From: CAJQND01 sp051010055
GTDB taxonomy: Bacteria > Pseudomonadota > Alphaproteobacteria > Rhizobiales > CAJQND01
NCBI GenBank assembly: GCA_051010055.1
Contig: JBPCVY010000018.1
Span: 1 to 9,439, forward strand
Direction: 5' to 3'
DNA: 9,439 nucleotides
The position numbers and the translations under genes are program-made. Positions 1 through 5,595 of the stretch are shown in pieces. The notes below the pieces were generated by a model. The model was not told where the DNA came from. It saw nothing but the letters and a program-made list of their open reading frames with translations, and did not search any database. How positions within the stretch are numbered: position 1 is the stretch's first letter; the number at the start of each line of letters is the position of its first letter.

Positions 1-74
1 CCCTTGGCGCGCAAGACAATGCGCGTTTTTGCCGAATAAAGGCTGGGCGCGATGGCGTAGAAGATAAGGCCCAT
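1..74 (-). CDS. Glutathione S-transferase-like protein, N-terminal fragment (runs off left edge)
   Basis: Reading the minus strand from an ATG at 72-74 gives 24 complete codons that continue past the window edge. The peptide starts MGLIFYAIAPSLYSAKTRIV and goes on with LRAK. This is the shape of the first beta strand and first helix of the thioredoxin-like domain of glutathione S-transferases: a short hydrophobic strand, a P-S-x-x-S turn where the catalytic or glutathione-contacting Ser/Tyr sits, then a helix of the K-x-R-I-x-L-x-x-K-G type. An AAGGG Shine-Dalgarno-like stretch at about 82-86 lies 7 to 8 bases upstream of the ATG. The gene lies on the same strand as the binding-protein gene and starts 67 bases beyond its stop. 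Only the first tenth of a typical GST of about 200 residues is visible, so the subclass and the function are open. Confidence 0.6.
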   Translation of the reverse strand, partial: MGLIFYAIAPSLYSAKTRIVLRAK

Positions 75-94
75 GGGTGTGCCCTTAAACTGAG

Positions 95-118
95 AGGGTG
101 GGCCACATGACCCACCCT
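95..118 (-). terminator. Hairpin after the binding-protein gene, possible weak terminator
   Basis: A perfect 8-bp stem, AGGGTGGG at 95-102 against CCCACCCT at 111-118, encloses an 8-base loop. It sits 23 bases past the stop of the minus-strand binding-protein gene. The bases after it on that strand (CTCAGTTTAAG) are only mildly T-rich, so termination may be leaky or the hairpin may protect the 3' end of the mRNA. The GST-like start lies only about 20 bases beyond. Confidence 0.45.
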
Positions 119-141
119 GATCTTACACGGAAACCGCTTGG

Positions 142-918
142 TTAGTTGGACAGCTTCCACTTGCGGCCGAGCTGGTCGAAGAACCCACGCTCGGATTTGA
201 GTTGAATCCAAGTGTTGACGAAGTTGATCCAAACCTGGTCGTCCTGCGGCAGCAACATGGCAATTGGCGTGCGCGCTCTTGCCTGGGCAACCGGCACAAC
301 CATCATGTCCGGATACTTCTCAACCAGCTTATAAGCCTCAACGTTTGAAGTGATATGTGCATCGGCACGCCCGGCCAGGACTTCCTGGAAATCACGTGCA
401 GGTGCTTCCACAATTTTGTGCTTCGCGTTGGGGAAGAACCGCTTAACCTGGTCTTCCTGGGTGGTGCCGAGGGTTGCCGCAACTGTCACGTCCGCTTTGT
501 CCAAATCGGTCCAGTCTTTGAATTTGTCAGCGTTCTTTTTCATAGTGAGCGGCACGGTGGCCAATGAGAAATAGCTTGTCGAAAATCCGGCCACCTTTGC
601 CCGGCTTGGCTTCAAGGATGCAGAACCAGTCATGTGATACTTGCCGGAGACAACGCCAGAGACCAGGGTCTTCCAGTCTGCAGGCACAAATTCAACCTTC
701 ACACCGAGATCCTTGGCAAGCTCGGTCATCACGTCAATGTCGTAGCCTTTGTAAGAGTTTGTTGCCGGGTCCTTCATGGTCATCGGGTTCCAGTCGCCCG
801 TTGTGCCAACTTTCAGAACGCCTGAACTAAGAATATCTTTCAAGGCGCCTTCCGCATTTGCGCTCACGCTGGCTACCATCAACAGGGCCGCTGCGCAAAA
901 AATCTTTACAAGCCTCAT
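142..918 (-). CDS. ABC transporter periplasmic substrate-binding protein, family 3 (PheC-like)
   Basis: A 258-residue exported protein of the family 3 solute-binding proteins (polar amino acid type). Residues 1-22 form a signal peptide with a basic MRLVK start, a hydrophobic core and an A-N-A cleavage site. The mature start, VLKVGTTGDWNPMT (34-47), then GYDIDVMTELAKDLGVKVEF (58-77), follows the family pattern and resembles PheC-type cyclohexadienyl dehydratase-like members. Arg106 (KPSRAKV) matches the carboxylate-binding Arg of amino-acid binders, and LGTTQED (150-156) is the second-lobe loop. The Asp usually found six residues after the Asp of GRxDA, which holds the ligand amino group, is Ser191 here (GRADAHITSN). 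The ligand may therefore not be a standard alpha-amino acid. An AAGGGAG ribosome site (926-932) sits 7 bases before the ATG. The gene is divergent from the ATPase and permease, its likely partners. A periplasmic dehydratase role is less likely given these neighbours. Confidence 0.9.
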   Translation of the reverse strand: MRLVKIFCAAALLMVASVSANAEGALKDILSSGVLKVGTTGDWNPMTMKDPATNSYKGYDIDVMTELAKDLGVKVEFVPADWKTLVSGVVSGKYHMTGSASLKPSRAKVAGFSTSYFSLATVPLTMKKNADKFKDWTDLDKADVTVAATLGTTQEDQVKRFFPNAKHKIVEAPARDFQEVLAGRADAHITSNVEAYKLVEKYPDMMVVPVAQARARTPIAMLLPQDDQVWINFVNTWIQLKSERGFFDQLGRKWKLSN

Positions 919-942
919 CTGTCCACTCCCTTATGTGTTTTG

Positions 943-980
943 CTTTGCCCAATTTCTTTGCCAGGCTCAACAGCAAAGAA
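943..980. promoter_or_regulatory. Three CTTTGC half-sites between divergent ABC genes, candidate operator
   Basis: CTTTGC occurs at 943-948 and 956-961 on the plus strand and again inverted (GCAAAG) at 973-978. The last two extend to a perfect 8-bp dyad, TTCTTTGC (954-961) and GCAAAGAA (973-980), with an 11-base spacer. The dyad overlaps the candidate -35 box of the ATPase gene and ends just before its -10 box, a typical place for a repressor or a dimeric regulator serving both divergent units. No regulator gene is in the window, so the protein that binds is unknown. Confidence 0.4.
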
Positions 981-986
981 TATACG
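958..986 (+). promoter_or_regulatory. Candidate sigma-70 promoter of the ATPase-permease unit
   Basis: TTGCCA at 958-963 (five of six matches to the -35 consensus) is followed by a 17-base spacer and TATACG at 981-986 (four of six matches to the -10 consensus). Transcription would start near 993, about 37 bases before the ATPase start codon. The start codon has its own strong ribosome site. Confidence 0.4.
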
Positions 987-1029
987 TTTTAGTGGTGTGC
1001 ACAATGGCACATCGGGGAGAGGAAGCAAT

Positions 1030-1785
1030 ATGCAAGAAGTTAGAGCAGGACAGCCGCTAATTGTTCTGGAGAATGTCTCAAAATGGTTTGATAAGTTTCA
1101 GGCCCTCAAAGACGTAAGCTTAACTGTTGATGCTGGCGCAAAGGTTGTTGTTTGCGGACCATCAGGTTCAGGCAAGTCGACAATGATACGCTGCATTAAC
1201 CGGCTTGAACGCCATGAGGGGGGGCGCATTATAGTTGATAATGTGGAACTGACCGACAGGGCATCAGATATTGATGCGGTGCGCGGTGAAGTCGGCATGG
1301 TTTTTCAGCAATTCAATCTGTTTCCTCATTTATCAGTATTGGACAACCTCACATTGGGGCCTATGCGGGTGCGCAAGCTTTCCAAAACAGAAGCTGAAGA
1401 GCGCGCCATGGAATATTTGGAGCGGGTGCATATTCCAGAACAGGCTCAGAAGTTCCCCTCGCAGCTTTCAGGCGGCCAGCAACAGCGCGTGGCCATTGCC
1501 AGGTCTTTATGCATGGAGCCGCGCATTATGCTGTTTGATGAGCCGACCTCCGCCCTTGACCCGGAGATGATTTCCGAGGTTCTGGACGTCATCACCGAGC
1601 TTGCCGGCACCGGCATGACCATGGTGGTCGTCACCCACGAAATGGGATTTGCGCGGCGGGTTGCCGACACCATGGTTTTCATGGACCAGGGCGAGATTGT
1701 CGAGATGGCAACGCCGGAAAAATTCTTCACCAAGCCCGACAGTGAACGCTGCCAGACTTTCCTGAAACAGATTTTGGCGCACTAG
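1030..1785 (+). CDS. Polar amino-acid-type ABC transporter ATP-binding protein
   Basis: A 251-residue cytoplasmic ATPase that powers import with the permease encoded next to it. All nucleotide-binding motifs are intact: Walker A GPSGSGKST (43-51), Q-loop VFQQFNLFPH (91-100), signature LSGGQQQR (146-153), Walker B IMLFDEP (167-173), D-loop SALD (174-177) and the switch His203 in VVTHEM. FNLFPHLSVLDNL and the overall length are those of the GlnQ/HisP group. I place the start at 1030 rather than at the in-frame ATG at 940. A GGGGAGAGGA ribosome site (1014-1023) sits 6 bases before 1030, and the protein begins to align with the family only after it. The earlier ATG lies upstream of the candidate promoter. 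The permease start follows the stop after 11 bases. The substrate cannot be read from this subunit; gene symbols such as glnQ would be a guess. Confidence 0.95.
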   Translation: MQEVRAGQPLIVLENVSKWFDKFQALKDVSLTVDAGAKVVVCGPSGSGKSTMIRCINRLERHEGGRIIVDNVELTDRASDIDAVRGEVGMVFQQFNLFPHLSVLDNLTLGPMRVRKLSKTEAEERAMEYLERVHIPEQAQKFPSQLSGGQQQRVAIARSLCMEPRIMLFDEPTSALDPEMISEVLDVITELAGTGMTMVVVTHEMGFARRVADTMVFMDQGEIVEMATPEKFFTKPDSERCQTFLKQILAH

Positions 1786-1796
1786 CGGAGGCTGCC

Positions 1797-2549
1797 ATGA
1801 AACTATTCAAAACAGCCCTGCTGCTTTGCCTTTGCGCTGTTCTCGTGAGCGGGTGTTCGTCCAATTGGGGCTGGTATGTTGTCTCGCCATCAACTGAGCA
1901 GGGGCTTACCAATCTTCAATTCCTGCTCGGCGGTTTGAAATACACGCTTGCCCTGTCCATAACTGCCATTGCGATATCGGTTGTCACCGGGTTGCTGGTT
2001 GCCCTTCCGGGCCTTTCTGAAAAGCGCCCGCTGCGTGCCTTTAACCGCACATATGTGGAGCTGGTGCGTGCGGTGCCCATACTGGTACTCATTTTGTGGG
2101 TGTATTACGGCCTCCCGCAGGTTGCGGACATCTCAATCAGCGTTTTCTGGGCAGGGGTGATAGCCCTTGCATTGTCTGACAGTGCTTTCCAGGCAGAGAT
2201 TTTTCGCGCCGGTATCCAGTCCATCGACAGGGGGCAGACGGAAGCTGCCCAGTCCATCTCGCTCAGCTACCGGGACACCATGCGCTATGTGATTTTGCCG
2301 CAAGCCATCCGCCGCATTCTGCCGCCGCTTGGAAACCAGCTTGTGTACATGCTGAAAATGTCTTCGCTGGTCTCGGTCATCGGCATGCAGGAGCTCACCC
2401 GGCGCGCAAACGAGCTGGTGGTGACGGAATACAGGCCGTTGGAGATTTACACAATTCTGGTGCTGGAATATCTGGTGTTGATTTTGATCGTATCTGCAGG
2501 CGTGCGCTGGCTTGAGCGGCGCATGCGCGCCGATGAACGCTTGAGGTGA
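1797..2549 (+). CDS. Amino-acid-type ABC transporter permease (HisM family) with an N-terminal lipobox
   Basis: A 250-residue inner-membrane subunit, cotranscribed with the ATPase (GGAGG at 1787-1791, 5 bases before the ATG). The permease domain covers about residues 38-240: hydrophobic segments near 46-70, 88-108, 114-130, 185-200 and 217-238. The cytoplasmic coupling loop is at 149-177, EAAQSISLSY through ILPQA to LPPLGN, which docks on the ATPase. The usual Gly of the EAA loop (EAAxxLG) is Ser here. The first 20 residues are unusual: MKLFKTALLLCLCAVLVSGC reads as a bacterial lipoprotein signal, with the lipobox LVSGC and Cys20 followed by SSNWGWYVVSP. If processed, the permease would begin with a lipid-anchored Cys on the periplasmic side, before its first membrane helix. 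Only one permease is present, so the channel may be a homodimer. Confidence 0.93.
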   Translation: MKLFKTALLLCLCAVLVSGCSSNWGWYVVSPSTEQGLTNLQFLLGGLKYTLALSITAIAISVVTGLLVALPGLSEKRPLRAFNRTYVELVRAVPILVLILWVYYGLPQVADISISVFWAGVIALALSDSAFQAEIFRAGIQSIDRGQTEAAQSISLSYRDTMRYVILPQAIRRILPPLGNQLVYMLKMSSLVSVIGMQELTRRANELVVTEYRPLEIYTILVLEYLVLILIVSAGVRWLERRMRADERLR

Positions 2550-2556
2550 GCTTGCC

Positions 2557-3690
2557 CTACGGCAGGATGTAGTTCATCCAGGCTTCCATGCGCAGCATAA
2601 CCTTGCGGATGAGGTGGGTGGCCTTCATCTGGTCTGTGTAGATAGCTGCGGTGCCCACACTCCCGCCGAAAAATTTGGATGTGTCGATGTTCGGGTCATC
2701 AGGGACAAGGATAACGCCATAGGGTTCGGCTGCCTGTTGGGGAGTAGGAGCTGTCGTTACAACGCCACTTGCCTGTAACTGGCCGGCAGCGGTCATCTGC
2801 ACAATGTCTTGAACCTTCGCCTTGAAAACTCTGCCCGGATAAAGGTTGAAAACCACCTCAGCGGTTTGACCCGGTTTGATATAGCGCAGCCGGCGCTGGG
2901 AGATACCCAAAGCCAGGCGGTTCTCATTGGTGTTCACAAATGCTACCCAGGAGCGAACTGGAAAATTTCCAACTCGTTGGCCGGCTCTAAGGCTGAACCC
3001 GATGAGAAAGCCGTCAGATGGGGCACGCACCACGGTTTCCTTCAAGTTCCATTCCGCATTTTTCAATTCAGACTCAATTCGGGCCACGGTGGTATTCACC
3101 CCATTAATTTGGGACTCATAAGCAAGCTGGGCGCGCCGCTCATTAGCAACTGCCTGGTTTACAGCCTGCTCAGCGCCCACAACTCGCAACCGCCGGTTCT
3201 CCACTTCTAGCTCTGAAAATGGCTGGCTGGGGCTCCGGTTCGCACTGGCATACCGCTCGTATGATTGCTTTGCTTGGTCCCGTGATGCCTTTGCCTGCTC
3301 AACCGATGCTTTCGCAGCTTCCAGGTCGGCCTCAAGCTGGGGCACAGCCTGTTCTGCCGCTGCCAGCTCGGCTCTCTTGCCGTCTACCGTGTTTTGAAAG
3401 GTCTCCGGGTCGATTTTGAAAATGACATCGCCTTCGTTCATCGGCTTCAGGGGTTCCGACGGGATTTCTATGATTTCACCGGTAACATTGGGAATGATTT
3501 CCACAACAGCCTGATACATGCGGACGGCGCCAGCAGGCGCTCCCCATTGCATGGGAATGAACAGCACGATCAGCAGCACGAAAAGCCATAAAACCGGACT
3601 TATTTTCCAGAACAGGTTCAGCTTAATGATTTTCAGCTTAACCAGCAGGAAAAGCAGTCCGACATAAAGAAGCGTGAGAAAGGCAATCAT
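2557..3690 (-). CDS. yiaV: HlyD-family membrane fusion protein, YiaV-like
   Basis: A 377-residue inner-membrane protein close in length and layout to E. coli YiaV (about 378 residues), a periplasmic adaptor of the EmrA/HlyD type. Hydrophobic stretches at 2-18 and 31-47 anchor it. The first half of the lipoyl-like domain follows (about 62-96, with PNVTGEIIEI and EGDVIFKIDPE). A long coiled-coil hairpin rich in Ala, Glu, Gln and Lys spans about 98-217, and the second lipoyl half is TVVRAPSDGFLI with RAGQRV (219-240). A beta-barrel follows with IKPGQTAEVVFNLYPGRVF (271-289). The C-terminal IRKVMLRMEAWMNYI (361-375) matches the end of E. coli YiaV as I remember it. Its start overlaps the upstream DUF3302 stop by 4 bp, and the two are partners in E. 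coli as well. No outer-membrane channel or energised pump is adjacent, so the substrate is unknown. It ends tail to tail with the permease gene, 7 bases apart. Confidence 0.88.
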   Translation of the reverse strand: MIAFLTLLYVGLLFLLVKLKIIKLNLFWKISPVLWLFVLLIVLFIPMQWGAPAGAVRMYQAVVEIIPNVTGEIIEIPSEPLKPMNEGDVIFKIDPETFQNTVDGKRAELAAAEQAVPQLEADLEAAKASVEQAKASRDQAKQSYERYASANRSPSQPFSELEVENRRLRVVGAEQAVNQAVANERRAQLAYESQINGVNTTVARIESELKNAEWNLKETVVRAPSDGFLIGFSLRAGQRVGNFPVRSWVAFVNTNENRLALGISQRRLRYIKPGQTAEVVFNLYPGRVFKAKVQDIVQMTAAGQLQASGVVTTAPTPQQAAEPYGVILVPDDPNIDTSKFFGGSVGTAAIYTDQMKATHLIRKVMLRMEAWMNYILP

Positions 3691-3965
3691 GAGCCGGCGC
3701 CCTTTGCGCTTTCAGCGTTTGCCTCTTCCTGGGAACTGGAAAAGAGCGGGCCTCGCGCTGTGTATGCCCAGATAAATGCCAGCGGCGTTAAAAGGCCAAG
3801 GGTTATCGCTCCCCACCAGCCGCACACGTTAATCGCGTCAGCTTGAGGGTGATTGCGCGCGCGTGCGATCTTGCCCGGCGCCATGGCAAGCGCAAGCCAA
3901 ATGCCGATGATAGCGGCGAAAAGAATGATAAGAATGATGAGCGCGAAAATATCCAGCCCGGTCAT
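3687..3965 (-). CDS. yiaW: DUF3302 inner-membrane protein, YiaW-like
   Basis: A 92-residue membrane protein. Residues 5-30 form one hydrophobic helix and about 48-69 a second. Between them lies the conserved loop ARNHPQADAINVCGW (36-50), the recognisable feature of DUF3302/YiaW; E. coli YiaW has RNHPHADAIHVAGW at the same place. The tail is polar and Ser/Glu/Ala-rich. I chose the ATG at 3963-3965: a GGAG ribosome site (3973-3976) stands 7 bases before it, and the longer frame back to 4043 adds 26 residues without family resemblance. The stop overlaps the yiaV start (ATGA, 3687-3690), so translation of the two is probably coupled and they probably act together. The family has no assigned biochemical function that I know of; a role in assembling or stabilising the adaptor is inference from the fixed pairing. 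Confidence 0.85.
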   Translation of the reverse strand: MTGLDIFALIILIILFAAIIGIWLALAMAPGKIARARNHPQADAINVCGWWGAITLGLLTPLAFIWAYTARGPLFSSSQEEANAESAKGAGS

Positions 3966-4065
3966 ATGAGGTCTCCAGCCCTTAATCGCGACACCACATC
4001 TCACGACATTTGCTGCAGAATTGCAAGATTGCCTTGCGCCCAAAAAGCGCCATCAAAAAGGATTT

Positions 4066-4096
4066 GCCAATATACCGGCAAACCGGCAGCATTGGC
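4066..4096. repeat. Nested inverted repeat in the yiaW / COG3671 divergent spacer
   Basis: GCCAAT at 4066-4071 pairs with ATTGGC at 4091-4096. Inside, CCGG at 4075-4078 can pair with CCGG at 4083-4086 around a CAAA loop. The result is a hairpin with an internal bulge, in the 171-bp spacer between divergent genes. It could be an operator pair or an mRNA structure in the 5' leader. No T-run follows, so it is not a terminator. Confidence 0.3.
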
Positions 4097-4102
4097 GGTG
4101 TC

Positions 4103-4125
4103 CAATTAATTAATTTCCTTAATTG
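4103..4125. promoter_or_regulatory. AT-rich dyad directly before the small membrane protein's ribosome site
   Basis: CAATTAA (4103-4109) and TTAATTG (4119-4125) form a perfect 7-bp inverted repeat with a 9-base spacer. It touches the GAGGTGA ribosome site (4125-4131) of the next gene. It could be a protein-binding site near the promoter or a leader hairpin that limits access to the ribosome site. AT-rich sequence forms such dyads easily by chance, so confidence is low. Confidence 0.25.
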
Positions 4126-4136
4126 AGGTGAAGGCA

Positions 4137-4517
4137 ATGTCAGAGCAACTGCCAGAGGATAATCAATCTCCGGAAGTAGGTGGCTGGATTGACCCGGGAC
4201 CGAAAAACATCCAGCTTGCCTACATTCTCTACCTGCTCAGTTTCGTTGTTGGATTTTCCGTGCTTATCGGTCTTGTGTTTTCTTATATGAACCGGGGCGT
4301 TGGCGGCGAGACGCTTGACAGTCACTATACATACCTCATCCGCACTTTCTGGATCGGCCTTCTTTATGCGCTGATTTCGTTTGCTCTGGCGGTGGTATTG
4401 ATAGGCTTTTTGCTGATGTTTGTCGCGGCAATCTGGATGATCATCCGCTGCGTAAAGGGGTTGCAGGCCATTGCCCGCAATGAACCGGTTCCCAACCCGC
4501 AAACCTGGCTGATTTAA
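4137..4517 (+). CDS. Small integral membrane protein, COG3671 / DUF4870-like
   Basis: A 126-residue protein with a polar N-terminus (about 1-24, rich in Glu, Gln and Pro) and then three hydrophobic segments, about 26-50, 70-88 and 88-104. Characteristic pieces are the SHYTYLIRTFWIGLLY stretch (62-77) before the second helix and the C-terminal RCVKGLQAIARNEPVPNPQTW (104-124). Both resemble small membrane proteins of COG3671, related to DUF4870 (Tic20-like), common in alphaproteobacteria. The start at 4137 is set by GAGGTGA (4125-4131), 5 bases upstream; the frame could also open at a GTG at 4128, but that lies inside the ribosome site. The function of this family is unknown to me. It is divergent from yiaW and runs tail to tail into the lipid kinase gene with 3 bases between the stops. 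Confidence 0.8.
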   Translation: MSEQLPEDNQSPEVGGWIDPGPKNIQLAYILYLLSFVVGFSVLIGLVFSYMNRGVGGETLDSHYTYLIRTFWIGLLYALISFALAVVLIGFLLMFVAAIWMIIRCVKGLQAIARNEPVPNPQTWLI

Positions 4518-4520
4518 ACT

Positions 4521-5426
4521 CTACTCTTTCGGGCCCATAACGACGGAAAGGGCTCCCGATGAAATGTCAAAGTCAAACCGGGTGCCGACTACGGGCTCGC
4601 CGTCGAGATTGATATGCAGGGGCCTGTCGGACTCAATGGAAAAGGAAGCCTTCTGCCGGTAAAGCAAGAACTGGTTCGTTTCGTTAAAAGGGTCGGAAAG
4701 TTCGCTTGCAACTTTCGCAACTTCGCCCGGCGCAAACTCCGACAGAACCGCAATATCCAAAAGCCCGTCCGTTAGGTCTGCCTTGGGCGCTACATCAAAC
4801 GCCCCGCCTGCATATCTGCTGTTGCCTACCGCCATCACCAGCATGGCGGTTTCGCCCGGCGGTTCGCCGGCCGCGGTAAACTTGCACAAATAGGGCTTCA
4901 GCTTTGACACCTTGGCAATTCCCATGAGGGTATAGGCGGTCCCGCCCAGCGCCTTTTTCATATCCTGCGGCGTTGTTGCGGTGATTTCTGAACCAAAGCC
5001 GCCGCTTGCCACATTGATGAAATACTTGCCGTTCATGCGGCCAACGTCGATAGGCGTTGCGGCGCCCGTGCAAGCCAGTTCCAAGGCAGCTTCCAGATTG
5101 TCCGCCGGAACGGAAATGCCGCGGGCAAAATCGTTTGCTGTGCCAAGAGGAAAAACCCCAAGGGAGACTTTTTCGTTGAGGCCCTTTTTCATCAACCCAT
5201 TGACAACAGCATTCAAGGTGCCGTCTCCGCCGCCGGCAATGATGCGGGCCGCCCCTTTGCCCACATATTTTTTGATGGCGCGGCGCATGTCGCGCTTTGT
5301 CCACGGAATGAACACTTCCACCTGCTGGCCCGAATTGCGCACCCCTTTCACAGCCTCTTTCACTTCTGGCCGCGTGCACGATTTTTTGTGCATGATGAGG
5401 AGGGGCGGTTTTTCCGGTTTTGACAT
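4521..5426 (-). CDS. yegS: YegS-type diacylglycerol/lipid kinase
   Basis: A 301-residue cytoplasmic enzyme of the diacylglycerol kinase catalytic family, about the length of E. coli YegS (299). YegS-type proteins transfer phosphate from ATP to a membrane lipid; E. coli YegS phosphorylates phosphatidylglycerol in vitro. The nucleotide-binding loop GGGDGTLN (65-72) and PLGTANDFARG (93-103) are intact. So are the second-domain motifs GNSRYAGGAFDVAP (201-214) and LTDGLLDIAVL (218-228), where the Asp is the likely catalytic residue, plus NLDGEP (273-278). The family often has GNGR at 201-204; here it is GNSR. A GGGAA ribosome site (5433-5437) lies 6 bases before the ATG. The gene appears to be monocistronic: a strong terminator separates it from the rhodanese gene upstream, and it converges on the small membrane protein gene. 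Its physiological lipid cannot be told from sequence. Confidence 0.93.
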   Translation of the reverse strand: MSKPEKPPLLIMHKKSCTRPEVKEAVKGVRNSGQQVEVFIPWTKRDMRRAIKKYVGKGAARIIAGGGDGTLNAVVNGLMKKGLNEKVSLGVFPLGTANDFARGISVPADNLEAALELACTGAATPIDVGRMNGKYFINVASGGFGSEITATTPQDMKKALGGTAYTLMGIAKVSKLKPYLCKFTAAGEPPGETAMLVMAVGNSRYAGGAFDVAPKADLTDGLLDIAVLSEFAPGEVAKVASELSDPFNETNQFLLYRQKASFSIESDRPLHINLDGEPVVGTRFDFDISSGALSVVMGPKE

Positions 5427-5466
5427 ATTCAGTTCCCAGCATTGGCGTTTGCGTTACCCGTAAAAC

Positions 5467-5494
5467 AGTCTAGTCGATTTCCGCCAACTGTAAA
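5467..5494 (-). promoter_or_regulatory. Candidate promoter of the lipid kinase gene
   Basis: On the minus strand TTTACA (5494-5489, five of six matches to the -35 consensus) and TAGACT (5472-5467, four of six matches to the -10 consensus) are 16 bases apart. The -35 box overlaps the T-run of the upstream terminator. The kinase needs its own promoter if that terminator works. The match is modest. Confidence 0.28.
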
Positions 5495-5528
5495 AAGAAG
5501 CGTCCATCCCGGAGGGCGGGATGGACGC
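5491..5528 (-). terminator. Rho-independent terminator of the rhodanese gene
   Basis: A perfect 12-bp GC-rich stem (5500-5511 with 5517-5528, core CGTCCATCCC / GGGATGGACG) closes a 5-base loop. On the minus strand it is followed at once by TTCTTTTTA (5499-5491). This is a textbook intrinsic terminator, 67 bases past the rhodanese stop codon and upstream of the kinase gene on the same strand. Confidence 0.85.
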
Positions 5529-5595
5529 CAGGTGCGCCGGCACTTCTTAAGGAGGGGCTTCAAAAACCGGCGCTGCTTTATGTTGTGATGTAGCC

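Noticed and set aside
8..30. CGCGCA...TGCGCG stem followed by five T, resembling a plus-strand terminator
   Set aside because: The stretch is explained as coding sequence of the minus-strand GST-like gene; the stem is short and no plus-strand gene end is convincing.
1..39. Plus-strand frame ending at 37-39 that could be the tail of a gene
   Set aside because: Only 12 codons are visible, and the opposite strand gives a much better family match (GST N-terminus).
946..965. Sigma-54-like promoter for the binding-protein gene (minus strand CTGGCA-AAGAA-ATTGG)
   Set aside because: The -24 element is good, but the -12 element has GG instead of the required GC at the correct spacing.
996..1011. TGTGC-N6-GCACA inverted repeat before the ATPase gene
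   Set aside because: Only five base pairs with a 6-base spacer, and no supporting copies nearby; easily chance.
940..1029. Longer ATPase start at 940, adding 30 residues
   Set aside because: The extra residues have no family resemblance and cover the promoter-like region; the ATG at 1030 has a strong ribosome site.
2518..2531. GGCGC-ATGC-GCGCC hairpin near the end of the permease gene as a terminator
   Set aside because: It lies inside coding sequence and has no T-run on either strand.
4795..5442. 215-codon minus-strand frame overlapping the lipid kinase gene
   Set aside because: A frame-shifted shadow with skewed Arg/His/Cys-rich composition and no recognisable domain.
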